The translations under genes and the position numbers were made by a program. DNA of 56,663 bases from Komagataeibacter nataicola (GTDB lineage Bacteria > Pseudomonadota > Alphaproteobacteria > Acetobacterales > Acetobacteraceae): assembly GCF_003207795.1 (NCBI RefSeq), contig NZ_NIRT01000021.1:1-56663 (forward strand). The letters are read 5' to 3'. Below are positions 18,243 through 30,361 of this stretch, piece after piece (the first letter of the stretch is position 1; each line of letters opens with the position of its first letter). The notes under the pieces are model-generated. The model searched no databases. It was not told the DNA's origin and worked only from the letters and a program-made list of their open reading frames with translations.

Positions 18243-19271
18243 TCAGAAATCCATGTCCTGGCGCATGTTCATGAGCGGGCGCGCGCCGTAATGCGAAATC
18301 ACTTCCGAGGCCGCGACACTGCCCAGCCGCCCGCATTCGGCAAGTGTGCGGTCCGATGTCCAGCCAGCGAGGAAGCCTGCCGCATAGGCATCGCCCGCGC
18401 CGGTGGTGTCGATCACCTGCGTGCGCACGCTGTCGATGACGATGCGCTGCTGGTCCTGGATGATGACGCTGCCTTTCTCCGAACGTGTCAGCACGGCGAA
18501 ATGCGTATCGGCGGCGACAAGGCGGGCGGCATGATCGAAATCGGCGGTCTGGTACAGCGCGCAGATCTCGTCTTCATTGGCGAACAGGATGTCGATATGC
18601 CCGCGCACGAGGTCGAGGAACGCCGCGCGATGGCGGTCGACGCAGAATTTGTCGGACAGCGAAAGCGCCACCTTGCGACCGGCCTCATGGGCAATGCGGG
18701 CCGCAGTGCGAAAGGCTTCCTGTGCCGCCGGCGGGTCGAACAGGTAGCCTTCCATGTAGGTGACCTTGGCGGACTGGACCACATCGGCGAGCACGTCTTC
18801 GGGGCCGAAATTCACGCACGCACCCAGATAGGTGTTCATGGTGCGCTGGCCATCGGGCGTGACCACGATGATGCAGCGCGCGGTGGGGTGCGCGGTACCC
18901 GCATCGCCCTGCAGTGGCGATGAGGGGAAATACACGCCTGCCCCCTGCATGTCGGTGGCGAACGCCTTGCCCGGCGCATCATCGGCCACCTTGCCCAGAT
19001 ACGCCACGCGCGCGCCCATGTTGGAGGCGACGACGCAGGTATTGGCCGCCGAGCCACCGCCCATTTCCTTTTCGCGCCTGATCTGGCAGTACAGCGCCTC
19101 GGCGCGGGCCGCGTCGATCAGCATCATCCCGCCCGGCGTCATGCCGTTGCGCTCCGGGAAGGCAGCTTCCACCGGTGCCAGTACATCGACGATCGCATTG
19201 CCGATGCCCAGCAGGTCAAACCGGCATTCTGCCGCCTGTCCCGAATTTTCCATATCCTGTGTCACTCCCAT
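18243..19271 (-). CDS. Adenosine kinase (PfkB/ribokinase family)
   Basis: 342 residues. The family phosphorylates adenosine or related nucleosides in purine salvage. Visible signatures are GGGSAANT at 71-78 (substrate loop) and DTTGAGD at 288-294, the PfkB signature with the catalytic Asp, plus LGIGNAIVDV near the N-terminus and YLGKVADD, both typical of alphaproteobacterial adenosine kinases. Sugar kinase activity cannot be excluded from sequence alone. Start choice is uncertain: ATG at 19271, GTG at 19265 and ATG at 19253 are all in frame before the conserved part. The gene is downstream of nothing on its strand and is divergent from the bactofilin gene. Confidence 0.88.
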   Translation of the reverse strand: MGVTQDMENSGQAAECRFDLLGIGNAIVDVLAPVEAAFPERNGMTPGGMMLIDAARAEALYCQIRREKEMGGGSAANTCVVASNMGARVAYLGKVADDAPGKAFATDMQGAGVYFPSSPLQGDAGTAHPTARCIIVVTPDGQRTMNTYLGACVNFGPEDVLADVVQSAKVTYMEGYLFDPPAAQEAFRTAARIAHEAGRKVALSLSDKFCVDRHRAAFLDLVRGHIDILFANEDEICALYQTADFDHAARLVAADTHFAVLTRSEKGSVIIQDQQRIVIDSVRTQVIDTTGAGDAYAAGFLAGWTSDRTLAECGRLGSVAASEVISHYGARPLMNMRQDMDF

Positions 19272-19548
19272 CGCAGATCAGGCCCAATATGCAGGCAAGG
19301 CGCAGGTGCGCCACGAAATAACCCATTTTTTCGGGCCAAAGTCGCCCTTCGCTATCATTGGCGGGTAAATGGCGCAATGCATGAAGTTTTTTATGCCTCT
19401 CCCGGCCCCTTAACGCCCTTGTCGACAGGTTTGGGGGGCGTATAACCGGGTATAGGGGGCTGCGGCCTGCAACCAGCCCGAGACGCGTTCTTTTTCGTTC
19501 GGGGGCGTTCACGCGCCCTGATGCAGCATCTAACCAAGCGGGGTAATA

Positions 19549-20172
19549 TTGTTTAAACGACGCAAGCCAGCAGACACCAAGCCACCCGCCCCCACTCCGT
19601 CCCCCGCGCAGCAGCCGGGCCGCCCGGTCATGGGCGGTGGTACCTCTCCATCTTCTTCCTCTGCCAGCAAGGAAAATACATCCATGGCCCGTCCGCCCTT
19701 CCCGCCCACGCCTTCTCCCTCGCCCGCGCCTGGCGCACGCCCCGGTGCGCCGGGTGCTGCGGCACCCGTCAAAAAGGAAAATGAGCGCCGCACCCTCGTG
19801 GTCGGTCGTGGCATCAGCGTGCAGGGCACCATCCAGGACGCCGAACGCCTGGTTGTGGAAGGCACCGTCGAGTCCTCGCTGATCAATGCATCCGAGCTGC
19901 AGATCGCGCAGGGCGGCGTGTTCAAGGGCGAAGTCGAGGTTGAGGATGCGGAACTCGCGGGCACCATCGATGGCACGCTGACCGTGCGCGGCAGCCTGAC
20001 CATCCGCTCCACCGGCCGCCTGCTCGGCAAGGCCAAGTGCCGCCGCCTGAAGGTGGAAGATGGTGGCCAGGTAACCGGCCAGCTCGAAATGATCACGACC
20101 CCCGCCGCCCCGCAGGCCGCCCCCGCTCCGGCAGCCCAGCCCGCGCCCCCGCGCCCGGCCAGCGCTGGCTGA
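19549..20172 (+). CDS. Bactofilin (polymer-forming cytoskeletal protein)
   Basis: 207 residues. A Pro/Ala/Ser-rich flexible N-part (residues 1-80) precedes the bactofilin beta-helix core (about 82-180: TLVVGRGISVQGTIQDAERL, VVEGTVESSLINASELQI and following repeats), then an Ala/Pro tail. Bactofilins polymerise without nucleotide and scaffold shape or polar proteins at the membrane. Translation begins at TTG (19549) with GCGGGG about 7 bases upstream. That start gives MFKRRK, resembling the MF-plus-basic membrane-targeting end known in Caulobacter BacA, so it is preferred over the internal ATG at 19630. No M23 peptidase gene, a common partner, is adjacent. Confidence 0.9.
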   Translation: MFKRRKPADTKPPAPTPSPAQQPGRPVMGGGTSPSSSSASKENTSMARPPFPPTPSPSPAPGARPGAPGAAAPVKKENERRTLVVGRGISVQGTIQDAERLVVEGTVESSLINASELQIAQGGVFKGEVEVEDAELAGTIDGTLTVRGSLTIRSTGRLLGKAKCRRLKVEDGGQVTGQLEMITTPAAPQAAPAPAAQPAPPRPASAG

Positions 20173-20208
20173 GGCACGCTTTTCCGCCCGGCCTGCCCGG
20201 GCGGATAC

Positions 20209-20247
20209 AAAAAACGCCAGAGGCAGCAATGCCCTGGCGTTTTTTTT
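20209..20247 (+). terminator. Intrinsic terminator after the bactofilin gene
   Basis: AACGCCAG (20213-20220) pairs with CTGGCGTT (20234-20241), followed by seven further T. The loop itself contains GGCA-gcaa-TGCC, extending the helix. An A run on the left lets it work on the minus strand too, for gcrA. Confidence 0.9.
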
Positions 20248-20288
20248 GCAGTAACCTGCACATAACTGACTGATGAAAGATTTCCGGG

Positions 20289-20337
20289 AGCTGCTTTCCC
20301 GAGCGTTTTCAAAGCAGCTTCACCAGAAGATTCTTTA
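20289..20337 (-). repeat. Possible decayed half copy of the dispersed repeat
   Basis: AGCTGCTTT (20289-20297) pairs perfectly with AAAGCAGCT (20311-20319) and is followed by TCACCAGAAGATTCTTTAT, which resembles the AGCTTCACCAAAAACTTTTA end of the copy at 22951. The match is loose; it may only be a hairpin downstream of gcrA. Confidence 0.3.
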
Positions 20338-20365
20338 TGCGCTGGAACCTGCTCCCGTGGGGAAA

Positions 20366-20980
20366 TCAGGCCACGTTATCGCGCCGGTCGCTGCGCAGCT
20401 TTACATAGGCAAGCTGCGCATGTTCGGCGCAGTACGGCTTGCCCGGCAGCGGCGTTGCCCCACAGAAGTGAAAGCCCGGCGTGCCCGGATCGCCCAGCGG
20501 CCAGCAGCAGGACTGGCTGCTGCGGCGGCGCGGCTCGCTTACGGGCCGCAGCGCGGCACGGGCAGCACGGGCAGGCGCACGCGCCGGACGGGCGGCAGGG
20601 GCCTCGGGGGCCGGTTCAGCTGCGGGTGCCGGGGGGGTGACCTTCGGCTCGAGGGGCGCGGCAGTCGCCTTCACCGGCGCAGGAGCCTTTTCAGGCGCGG
20701 GTGATGGCGCCACCACAGGCGCGGGGGCCGCTTCCTTTTTCGGAGCCACGGCGGCGGCTGGCGCAACCGGGGCGGCCTGTGTGGCGGCATCGGCTGGCGG
20801 CGTGGCCTTGGCGGCACGGCGGATAGGCGATGGGCGGGGCTTGAGGCCAAGGCGGTGCGCCTTGCCCACAACGGCATTTTTGGTAACAGATAACTGGCGG
20901 CCGATTTCAGCGGTCGATAATCCCTGCTGCCACAGATCACGCAGTCGCGCGATCGTCTCCTCTGTCCATTCCATCGCCAT
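20366..20980 (-). CDS. gcrA: GcrA cell-cycle transcription regulator
   Basis: 204 residues. GcrA works with sigma70 and reads CcrM-methylated GANTC promoters to drive the alphaproteobacterial cell cycle. The N-terminal DNA-binding module is plain: WTEETIARLRDLWQQGLSTA then EIGRQLSVTKNAVVGKAHRL (residues 5-45). A long Ala/Pro/Lys linker (about 55-150) joins it to the C-terminal zinc-like sigma-binding part CCWPLGDPGTPGFHFCGATP followed by LPGKPYCAEH. The linker is longer than in Caulobacter GcrA, so the protein is about 30 residues longer than usual. It is a single-gene unit convergent with the bactofilin gene. Confidence 0.95.
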   Translation of the reverse strand: MAMEWTEETIARLRDLWQQGLSTAEIGRQLSVTKNAVVGKAHRLGLKPRPSPIRRAAKATPPADAATQAAPVAPAAAVAPKKEAAPAPVVAPSPAPEKAPAPVKATAAPLEPKVTPPAPAAEPAPEAPAARPARAPARAARAALRPVSEPRRRSSQSCCWPLGDPGTPGFHFCGATPLPGKPYCAEHAQLAYVKLRSDRRDNVA

Positions 20981-21123
20981 CGTTCTGCACTCCTTACGCG
21001 GAATGGAGCGAAACTAGGCGTATCTGCCATCTATCTCAACCGCAGAATGACAGAATCTTGTGGACAGTTCTGCCCATAACCTGTTTGCAACCCATGTAAA
21101 ACCGCTTGAGCCCCCTGCGGGGC

Positions 21124-22311
21124 TCAGTCGTGGATCAGCTTGACCTTGCCATTCTCGACACCCATGGTCAGCCTCCCCGCCTTGAGTTCACGCGCAAGCT
21201 TGCCAAACACGGTATTGCGCCAACCATGAAAAGCGGGGATATCCGCCGCGTCATCCAGCGCAAAACGGTCGAGATCCTCTGATGACGCCACAAGTTTCGG
21301 GGCCACGCGATGGGCCTCGCAGCAGGTGGCGAGCAGAACCTTGAGCAGGGCGATCAGGGCTGCTGACGGGCGTGGCGCATCCTTGCCCCGCCCCTTGGGC
21401 AGGCGCGGCAGATCGGCTTCCGGCACGGCCTGGGCCTGTGTTACCGCCTCAAGCAGGGACTGCCCGCTGCGCCCCTCGGCAAACCCACGTGAGACGCCAC
21501 GCACGCGTGCCAGCGCATCGACCGTGTCGGGCGCCGTGGCGGCGATTTCCATCAGGCTCTCATCCTTGAGCAGGCGCTGACGCGGCACGTTGACGCGCTG
21601 GGCTTCGCCTTCCCGCCATGCCGCGACCGCACGCAGGATGCCCAGCATGCGCCGGTTATTGGTGCGTGGGCGCATCTTCTCCCACAGGGTCAGCGGATCG
21701 GGGCGGAAGGTGACGGGGTTGTTCAGGGTAGCCAGCTCGGCCGCGACCCAGTCCAGCCGCCCCTCGCGCTCGAGCTGCGCCAGCAGTTTTGCATAGACCA
21801 GCCGCAGATAGGTGACGTCAGCCGCCGCGTAGCCGATCTGGGCGGGCGAGAGCGGACGCGCCGACCAGTCGGAAAAGCGATGTGACTTGTCGATCTGCAC
21901 GCCAAGCAACGACGAGACGAGATTGTCATACCCCACCTGGTCGCCATAGCCTGCCACCATGGCCGCGACCTGAGTGTCGAACAGGGCGGCGGGCAGGCGG
22001 TCGAACAGATGCAGGAAGATTTCAAGGTCCTGCCGTGCGGCGTGAAAGACCTTCACCACCGCCGCATCATCGAGCAGCGCGCCAAGGCTGGTCAGGTCCA
22101 TGCCGGGGGCGACCGTGTCGATCACCACCACCTCGTTTTCGCCTGCCAGCTGCACAAGGCACAGCTCCGGCCAGTACGTGCGCTCGCGCACGAATTCCGT
22201 GTCAATTGTTACAAACGGCTCCTGGCGCAGTCGCGCGGTTACAGCCTCAAGCGCCGCCGTGGTGGTAACCAGCACAGGAGCGGGAAATTCGGGTCGGGAT
22301 ACACGTGCCAT
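21124..22311 (-). CDS. rnd: Ribonuclease D
   Basis: 395 residues, a 3'-5' exoribonuclease that trims tRNA precursors. DEDD exonuclease motifs are visible: VTIDTEF (D37, E39), [11 protein letters not shown] and YAAADVTYL with the Y-x(3)-D form. An HRDC domain follows (around residues 210-300, [20 protein letters not shown] and [12 protein letters not shown]). The ATG at 22311 is divergent from queF with about 140 bases to its start. Length is slightly above the E. coli enzyme. No signs of transfer or decay. Confidence 0.95.
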   Translation of the reverse strand: MARVSRPEFPAPVLVTTTAALEAVTARLRQEPFVTIDTEFVRERTYWPELCLVQLAGENEVVVIDTVAPGMDLTSLGALLDDAAVVKVFHAARQDLEIFLHLFDRLPAALFDTQVAAMVAGYGDQVGYDNLVSSLLGVQIDKSHRFSDWSARPLSPAQIGYAAADVTYLRLVYAKLLAQLEREGRLDWVAAELATLNNPVTFRPDPLTLWEKMRPRTNNRRMLGILRAVAAWREGEAQRVNVPRQRLLKDESLMEIAATAPDTVDALARVRGVSRGFAEGRSGQSLLEAVTQAQAVPEADLPRLPKGRGKDAPRPSAALIALLKVLLATCCEAHRVAPKLVASSEDLDRFALDDAADIPAFHGWRNTVFGKLARELKAGRLTMGVENGKVKLIHD

Positions 22312-22451
22312 TCCGTGCAGTTATCATGGCTGCACCGGGTTGCGGAAGCAGGGAAAACCGCATGTCCCCTCTCCGCATTTCCATTGACGCCCCCCAACGC
22401 CTTGCGGCATCAGCCCCTTATCCTTTTTTTTCACTGCGGACGGACCCGCCC

Positions 22452-22931
22452 ATGACCTCCAGCCCCACCCAAGATGATGGCAGCCAGTTCCTGACGCAGC
22501 TCGGCCAGAACAGCGCCCAGCCCGCAAGCCCCGAGGAAGCCCGGCTTGAACGCGTGCCCGCCCCCGACCGCGGGCGGCGTTACGTGGTGCGTTTCACCGC
22601 GCCCGAATTCACCTCGCTGTGCCCGGTCACGGGGCAGCCCGATTTCGCCCATATCGTGATCGACTACATTCCCGATGAATGGATTGTGGAGAGCAAGTCG
22701 CTCAAGCTGTTCCTGACCAGTTTCCGCAACCATGGCGCCTTCCATGAGCGGTGCTCGATGCAGATCGCCACCACGCTTGTCGATCTGCTGCAACCCGTGT
22801 GGCTGCGCATCGGAGCCTACTGGTACCCGCGCGGTGGCATGCCCATTGATGTGTTCTGGCAGACGAGCACTCCGCCTGAAGGCGTGTGGATTCCCGCGCA
22901 GGATGTGCCGGGCTATCGCGGGCGCGGCTAG
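22452..22931 (+). CDS. queF: NADPH-dependent 7-cyano-7-deazaguanine reductase QueF
   Basis: 159 residues of the short (type I, unimodular) QueF family, which reduces preQ0 to preQ1 for queuosine in tRNA. The catalytic Cys57 lies in [15 protein letters not shown] with Asp64 seven residues on; the QueF motif [20 protein letters not shown] follows. The frame is open from 22305, but the first 49 residues overlap the rnd promoter and start and are unlike the family; the ATG at 22452 gives the usual length. No queC, queD or queE is adjacent, so it stands alone before the repeat element at 22951. Confidence 0.94.
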   Translation: MTSSPTQDDGSQFLTQLGQNSAQPASPEEARLERVPAPDRGRRYVVRFTAPEFTSLCPVTGQPDFAHIVIDYIPDEWIVESKSLKLFLTSFRNHGAFHERCSMQIATTLVDLLQPVWLRIGAYWYPRGGMPIDVFWQTSTPPEGVWIPAQDVPGYRGRG

Positions 22932-22950
22932 ACACCTGTTTGAAAATGAC

Positions 22951-23033
22951 AAAAGTTTCTGTATTCCGCCTTTTTTTCAAAAAGGTAGCGTTCTTCTGAA
23001 GCTTTTTGAAAAAAGCTTCACCAAAAACTTTTA
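22951..23033 (-). repeat. Dispersed two-hairpin repeat, complete copy C (inverted)
   Basis: The element is in the opposite orientation to the copy at 4561. On the plus strand it begins AAAAGTTTCTG, then a CCGCC-T-run with matching A-run-GG hairpin, then GAAGCTTTTT against AAAAAGCTTC, and ends CACCAAAAACTTTTA. It sits between convergent queF and atpC, just before a separate bidirectional terminator. The GCCGCC hairpin has point changes (GGTAGC), so its stem is weaker than in copy A. Confidence 0.8.
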
Positions 23034-23085
23034 TATGTTTTCAGCAATACTTTCGGGGTCTGACGGTCTGGTCGCCCCATAACAG

Positions 23086-23110
23086 AAAAGCGCCCCGTAA
23101 GGGCGCTTTT
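23086..23110. terminator. Bidirectional terminator between queF and atpC
   Basis: AAAAGCGCCC (23086-23095) and GGGCGCTTTT (23101-23110) form a perfect 10-bp stem with a CGTAA loop, with A and T runs included on the two sides, serving queF (plus) and the atp operon (minus). Confidence 0.9.
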
Positions 23111-23167
23111 CATGTCCGGCAATACACCCGCTTCCATGCAGGAAGTGGATGCAGGCTGGCGATCGTG

Positions 23168-23593
23168 TCAGAGCGACATGCCCGGTATGGCGGACTGCGC
23201 CGCCTCGATCTCGGCCCGGGCCGACTGCATCTTGCCCATGAGGATATCAAGCGCAGACACGTTCATCTTGTCCGCGTCCTCATAGGATTTTTCCAGACCC
23301 GCCAGACGGGCTTCCGCATCGTCAACCGACAGGTCTTCGAGCTTGGTGGCCCGGTCGGCAAGGATGGTGCAGTGGCTTGGCGCGATATCGGCAAAGCCGC
23401 CCGCCACGAAGAAGCGATGCGTCACCACATCGCCTTCATAGATGTCAACCACGCCACCGCGCAGCGTCAGCATGAGCGGGGCATGATCGGGCATGGCCGC
23501 GATGTCGCCTTCCGTCCCCGGCATGACAGCCATATCAGCGTCATGCGCGAACAGGACTTTCTCCGGGCTGACAATCTTGACCTTAATGGACAT
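23168..23593 (-). CDS. atpC: F1 ATP synthase epsilon subunit
   Basis: 141 residues. Epsilon is the central-stalk subunit that couples rotation and inhibits ATP hydrolysis. The N-terminal beta-sandwich is visible (KIVSPEKVLFAHDADMAVMP, EGDIAAMPDHAPLMLTLRGG), followed by the C-terminal helical arm rich in Ala and Glu. It is the last gene of the atpHAGDC operon, 31 bases after atpD, and ends before a shared terminator. Length matches alphaproteobacterial epsilon. Confidence 0.96.
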   Translation of the reverse strand: MSIKVKIVSPEKVLFAHDADMAVMPGTEGDIAAMPDHAPLMLTLRGGVVDIYEGDVVTHRFFVAGGFADIAPSHCTILADRATKLEDLSVDDAEARLAGLEKSYEDADKMNVSALDILMGKMQSARAEIEAAQSAIPGMSL

Positions 23594-23624
23594 GGTCTAT
23601 TTTCCTTGCGTCAGGGGCCGGGGT

Positions 23625-26014
<2,390 letters not shown>

Positions 26015-26030
26015 GGTTGCCCGATCTTCC

Positions 26031-27572
26031 TCAGTTGGCGAACTGACGGCCGAATGTCGTCAGGAAATCGTTCAGGCGGCTTTCGATGTCCTTCGTCAGC
26101 TGGCGCTGGGTCCGGATCGATTCCAGGATATCCTTGCCCGATGTGCGAACATCATCAAGCAGGCGCTTCTCGTAGCTGGTCACTTCGGCAACCGGCACGG
26201 CGTCGATATAGCCACGCGTGCCAGCGTAAAGCACCACAACCTGCTCCTCGACCGACAGCGGCGAGGTTTCGGGCTGCTTGAGCAGCTCGACAAGGCGCGC
26301 GCCACGGGCGAGCTGCTTCTGGGTCGCTGGATCGAGATCGGAGGCGAACTGCGAGAACGCCGCCATTTCACGATACTGCGCCAGCTCGAGCTTGATCTTG
26401 CCCGCAACCTGCTTCATCGCCTTGATCTGGGCGGCCGAACCCACGCGGGACACGGAACCACCCACGTTCACGGCGGGGCGGATGCCACGGTAGAACAGGT
26501 CGGTTTCAAGGAAGACCTGACCATCGGTGATGGAGATCACGTTGGTCGGGATATAGGCGGACACGTCACCGGCCTGCGTCTCGATCACCGGCAGGGCGGT
26601 CAGCGAACCCGCGCCGAACTTGTCGGACATCTTCGCCGCACGCTCGAGCAGGCGCGAATGCAGATAGAACACGTCACCGGGGTAGGCTTCACGGCCCGGC
26701 GGACGACGCAGCAGCAGCGACATCTGACGGTAGGCGACGGCCTGCTTGGACAGGTCATCATACACGATCAGGGCATGCATGCCGTTATCACGGAAGTATT
26801 CGCCCATGGAGCAGGCGGCATACGGTGCCAGGTACTGCATCGGCGCCGGGTCGGAGGCGGTGGCGGCGACAACGATGGAGTATTCCATCGCGCCGGTTTC
26901 CTCCAGCGTGCGGACCAGCTGCGCCACCGTCGAGCGCTTCTGCCCGATGGCGACATAGATGCAGTAAAGCGACTTGCTCTCGTCACCCAGGGCGTTGACG
27001 CTCTTCTGGTTGACGATGGTGTCGATCAGGATGGCGGTCTTGCCGGTCTGGCGGTCACCGATGATGAGTTCACGCTGGCCACGCCCGATGGGCACGAGCG
27101 CGTCGATCGCCTTGATGCCGGTCTGCATCGGCTCGCTGACGGACTGGCGCGGCATGATGCCGGGCGCCTTGATTTCCGCGCGCTTGCTGATGACTTCACC
27201 CACCAGCGGCCCCTTGCCGTCGATCGGGTTGCCGAGGCCATCGACCACGCGGCCGAGCAGCGCCTTGCCGGTAGGCACTTCAACCACCTTGCCGGTACGG
27301 GCGACGGTGTCACCTTCACGCATTGCGCTGTCATCGCCGAAGATGACAACACCGACGTTGTCATTCTCGAGGTTGAGCGCCATGCCCTTCTGGCCGCTGG
27401 CGGGGAAGTCCAGCATTTCGCCGGCTTCGACATTCTGCAGGCCGTAGACACGGGCGATGCCGTCACCAACCGACAGGATGGTTCCTGTCTCGGCAACGTC
27501 AGCGGCCTTGTCGAACGTAGCGATCTGCTGCTTGAGGATATCCGAAATCTCGGAGGGGCGGATTTCCATCAC
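26031..27572 (-). CDS. atpA: F1 ATP synthase alpha subunit
   Basis: 513 residues, the non-catalytic nucleotide-binding subunit. The N-terminus [16 protein letters not shown] is standard; Walker A GDRQTGKT is at 172-179; other blocks are [38 protein letters not shown] and the alpha/beta signature [13 protein letters not shown] codons at 27572 and 27569 are both possible; the first overlaps the atpH stop (ATGA), indicating translational coupling. It belongs to the F1-only operon; F0 genes (atpB, E, F) are not in this window, as is usual for alphaproteobacteria. Confidence 0.98.
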   Translation of the reverse strand: MMEIRPSEISDILKQQIATFDKAADVAETGTILSVGDGIARVYGLQNVEAGEMLDFPASGQKGMALNLENDNVGVVIFGDDSAMREGDTVARTGKVVEVPTGKALLGRVVDGLGNPIDGKGPLVGEVISKRAEIKAPGIMPRQSVSEPMQTGIKAIDALVPIGRGQRELIIGDRQTGKTAILIDTIVNQKSVNALGDESKSLYCIYVAIGQKRSTVAQLVRTLEETGAMEYSIVVAATASDPAPMQYLAPYAACSMGEYFRDNGMHALIVYDDLSKQAVAYRQMSLLLRRPPGREAYPGDVFYLHSRLLERAAKMSDKFGAGSLTALPVIETQAGDVSAYIPTNVISITDGQVFLETDLFYRGIRPAVNVGGSVSRVGSAAQIKAMKQVAGKIKLELAQYREMAAFSQFASDLDPATQKQLARGARLVELLKQPETSPLSVEEQVVVLYAGTRGYIDAVPVAEVTSYEKRLLDDVRTSGKDILESIRTQRQLTKDIESRLNDFLTTFGRQFAN

Positions 27573-28150
27573 GCGGCTCCCTTCATGGCATGGTGCAGGC
27601 GGGTAAGGCGGGATCTGAGACTGGTGTCATACAGGCGGGCGCCAACGCGCACGACCAGACCGCCCAGCAGGGCCGCGTCAACACGCTCCTGGATATTGAC
27701 TTTGGAATAGCCGGCCTCGGCAAGGCGGCTGCGAAGCTGGACACGCTGCAGGTCGGTCAGGGGGTGAGCGGACACGACATCCGCCACCACTTCCCCGCGC
27801 CGGGCCGCAGCGATAGCCGCCAGCGCGGCAAGAATCTCACGCAGGCGCGGAAGGCGGCGGTTATTCGCCACCACGCCAACAAAATCACGCATGAGGGGGC
27901 TGAACCCCTCGGCGTTCAGCACGGCATCGATCGCCCGCGCGCTATCGCGCATGTCGAGCGTGCGGTCCGCAAGGGCGGTACGCAGGTCGGCACTGCCGTC
28001 GATCAGACCGGCAAGGGCCGTAGCCTGCTCCAGAACAGGATCAAGCTGCTGGCGTTCAGCCGCAAGCTCATAGAGCGCCGTCGCGTAACGACCGGGAAGG
28101 CCATTGGCAATGGAGGCGATCGGTATTGAGGTCGTTCCACCCGAATCCAC
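27569..28150 (-). CDS. atpH: F1 ATP synthase delta subunit
   Basis: 193 residues from a GTG at 28150; a TTG at 28189 would add 13 residues and has no well-spaced ribosome-binding site, so the GTG is preferred, though not proven. Delta (OSCP-like) joins F1 to the peripheral stalk. Typical blocks are [20 protein letters not shown] near the N-terminus, [20 protein letters not shown] in the middle and [20 protein letters not shown] with [13 protein letters not shown] at the C-terminus. It is the first gene of atpHAGDC; about 315 bases separate it from the next gene on this strand, and the operon promoter should lie there. Confidence 0.93.
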   Translation of the reverse strand: MDSGGTTSIPIASIANGLPGRYATALYELAAERQQLDPVLEQATALAGLIDGSADLRTALADRTLDMRDSARAIDAVLNAEGFSPLMRDFVGVVANNRRLPRLREILAALAAIAAARRGEVVADVVSAHPLTDLQRVQLRSRLAEAGYSKVNIQERVDAALLGGLVVRVGARLYDTSLRSRLTRLHHAMKGAA

Positions 28151-28438
28151 TGTCCGCTTTTCCAATCCAGAATCTTGATTCAAACACAAGCCACCTGCCC
28201 GGAAACCGAGGCCCCGTGCGCTGCTGGCGCGGCTCTAGCACGCAGCGTAAACACACGCAACAGACAGGCGGCCCACTGGCGTGGCGCAACGCCACACAAC
28301 CGCCCGTTTTCGCGCATATGGGCACGCCCCTAGCAGAGGTTGGCGGGATCATACATGCCGCGCGCCTTTTCGGAAACAGGAAAGCGCCGGTTTTGTCACC
28401 TTCCGGCGCGATGCGCGGGCGGGAATGGCAGTCAAGGT

Positions 28439-28466
28439 ATGCATATTATGCATATCACTAATGCAT
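28439..28466. repeat. Triple ATGCAT motif upstream of the atp operon
   Basis: ATGCAT occurs at 28439, 28448 and 28461, the first two as a tandem ATGCATATT/ATGCATATC. The cluster touches the stop of the MFS gene and lies about 290 bases upstream of atpH. A binding site is possible but no known regulator is matched. The rest of 28190-28438 shows no gene. Confidence 0.3.
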
Positions 28467-29896
28467 TATTCCGAATCAAGCAGTGCCGCGACCGCCTGGG
28501 CGCTGCGCCGCGCGCGGAGTCCGGTCGAAACCAGCCCCAGTGCCGCGATGCAGCCCGCCCCCACCGCCATGCTCCACCACACCGCATGGGTGGCGTGGGG
28601 AAAGGCGCTCCACTGCACCACGCCGCCGCGCACGCTGGAGGCACTCATCGCGCCACCCAGGGCGATGCCAAGCAGCGCGCCCACCTGCCGGCTTGTCGAG
28701 GCAATGGCCGCGGCGACACCCGCCTGCGCGCGCGGCATGCCGGAAATGGCCGCATTGGTAATGGGCGCGTTGCACAGGCCAAACCCGCACCCGCACAGCC
28801 CGTAGGAGGCGAGCAGCAGGCCAAGCGGGGTCATGGCGTCCAGCCCTGTCAGCAGCAGCGCGCCCGCGCCGAACCCGATGGCGGAGAGCAGCAGCGGCAG
28901 CCGCGCGCCATACCGCCCCGTCAGCCGTCCCGAAAGCGGCGCACACAGCATGGAACCTGTCGCAAAAGGCAGCGTGCACAGCCCGGCATGCAGGGCATCA
29001 AGCCCGCGCACATCCTGCAGGTAAAGCGTGTTGAGGAACAGGAAGGCGCTGAACATGGCAAAGGCCAGCACGGCGATGATGATCGCCCCCGAGAACGGCC
29101 ATGCGCCAAAAAAGCGCAGGTCGATCAGGGGCGTCGCGGCACGGCGCTCGACAATGACGAACCCCGCGATCGACAGCAGCCCGAACCCGAGGAAGCCGGA
29201 AATGGCGGGCGAGGACCAGCCGTAATTATGCGCCTCGATCAGCCCCGAGGTAATCATGGCCAGCGCCACGATGGCCAGCAGCTGCCCCGGCGCATCAATG
29301 CTGCGGCCACGCCCGCCACGGGATTCAGGCACGAAGCGCAGCGTCAGCCCTATGGCCAGCAGCCCGATCGGCACATTTACCCAGAACACCGCCTGCCAGC
29401 CCACCCAGTGCACCAGCACGCCGCCCACCACCGGCCCCAGCGCCAGCGCCACGCCCGACGTGGCGCCCCATGTGCCGATGGCCTGCGCCCGCGCCCGTGG
29501 CTCGACATACACGCTTGTCAGGATCGACAGCGCCACGGGGTTGAGCATGGAGCCGCCGATTCCCTGCACCGCGCGCGCGAACACCAGCATCTCCACGCTG
29601 CGCGCCAGCCCGCACAGGGCCGAACCCGCGCAGAACAGCGTAATGCCGATGAGGAACATCCGCCGCCGCCCGAACCGGTCGGCCAGCGTGCCCACGAGCA
29701 GCATCAGGCTCGCCACCATGAGGGTGTAGGCATCGACCACCCATTGCAGCGTGGAAAAGCCGCCATGCATCTGCGCGCGGATGGAGGGCAGCACGACATT
29801 GACCACCGTGACATCCATCATGACCAGCAGCAGGCTGAGGCAGCAGGTGGCCAGCACCACGCGCGGATGGAGGATGGGAGAGCCGGTCAATGCCAT
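28466..29896 (-). CDS. MFS drug/export transporter, DHA2 (EmrB/QacA-like) family
   Basis: 476 residues with about 14 hydrophobic segments, a proton-driven exporter in the inner membrane. Motif A is LVGTLADRFGRRRMFLIG (near residues 65-82), the MMDVTVVNVVLPSI block in TM1 is the DHA2 hallmark, and ARAVQGIGGSMLNP is the motif B region. Substrate is unknown; acids, dyes and antibiotics are all possible. The ATG at 29896 (AGGG eight bases upstream) is preferred over the GTG at 29905. No adaptor gene (EmrA-like) is adjacent, and tRNA-Gly lies just upstream on the same strand. Confidence 0.92.
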   Translation of the reverse strand: MALTGSPILHPRVVLATCCLSLLLVMMDVTVVNVVLPSIRAQMHGGFSTLQWVVDAYTLMVASLMLLVGTLADRFGRRRMFLIGITLFCAGSALCGLARSVEMLVFARAVQGIGGSMLNPVALSILTSVYVEPRARAQAIGTWGATSGVALALGPVVGGVLVHWVGWQAVFWVNVPIGLLAIGLTLRFVPESRGGRGRSIDAPGQLLAIVALAMITSGLIEAHNYGWSSPAISGFLGFGLLSIAGFVIVERRAATPLIDLRFFGAWPFSGAIIIAVLAFAMFSAFLFLNTLYLQDVRGLDALHAGLCTLPFATGSMLCAPLSGRLTGRYGARLPLLLSAIGFGAGALLLTGLDAMTPLGLLLASYGLCGCGFGLCNAPITNAAISGMPRAQAGVAAAIASTSRQVGALLGIALGGAMSASSVRGGVVQWSAFPHATHAVWWSMAVGAGCIAALGLVSTGLRARRSAQAVAALLDSE

Positions 29897-29985
29897 TGGA
29901 AACACCCTGCCCCATCATGCCGCCCGGGCAGCACGCGCCCGAATCCGGTCAGGGCCGAAACGGATTTTTATTGTATGGGGACTGA

Positions 29986-30059
29986 TGGAGCGGGCGAAGG
30001 GAATCGAACCCTCCTCAGAAGCTTGGAAGGCTACTGCATTACCACTATGCTACGCCCGC
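29986..30059 (-). tRNA. tRNA-Gly (anticodon UCC)
   Basis: Read on the minus strand, the acceptor GCGGGCG pairs with CGCCCGC, and the discriminator U is followed by an encoded CCA (29986-29988). The D arm has GCATAGTGGTAATGC, the anticodon loop is CT-TCC-AA flanked by a GCAGTAGC/GCTTCTG-type stem, and the T arm has GGTTCGATTCC. 74 nt including CCA. Confidence 0.95.
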
Positions 30060-30284
30060 CCATAAGGTTGATCCATCCATACCGTTTCCGTCCTTTGTCG
30101 CGCAAGCCCATAAAGGCGTGCGGGATGCCAAACGCACCAAACTTGTATTTTTATGGGCGCACCCTCTTGACTTTCGGCTCGGTTCATACTTTTTTCCGCT
30201 TCCTGTGCCGGGTTCGCATGGACGACCCGAAACGGCGCGGCAGATGCCACGCCATGTGTTTCGGGCCTTCGCAGGCGGCTTTGC

Positions 30285-30361
30285 AGGGGTGTAGCTCAAT
30301 TGGCTAGAGCGCCGGTCTCCAAAACCGGAGGTTGCGGGTTCGAGACCCTCCACCCCTGCCA
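30285..30361 (+). tRNA. tRNA-Trp (anticodon CCA)
   Basis: The acceptor AGGGGTG pairs with CACCCCT (30351-30357), then G and an encoded CCA. The D arm is GCTCAATTGGCTAGAGC, the anticodon arm CCGGT-CT-CCA-AA-ACCGG and the T arm GCGGGTTCGAGACCC. It lies 136 bases before secE, the conserved tRNA-Trp-secE-nusG arrangement. Confidence 0.97.

Noticed and set aside
28340-30307. Plus-strand 655-codon frame over the MFS gene and two tRNAs
   Set aside because: It runs through tRNA-Gly and into tRNA-Trp and is antisense to a transporter; not coding.
29986-30361. tRNA-Gly/tRNA-Trp as an integration site
   Set aside because: No integrase, no duplicated tRNA 3' end and no foreign-looking cargo next to them.
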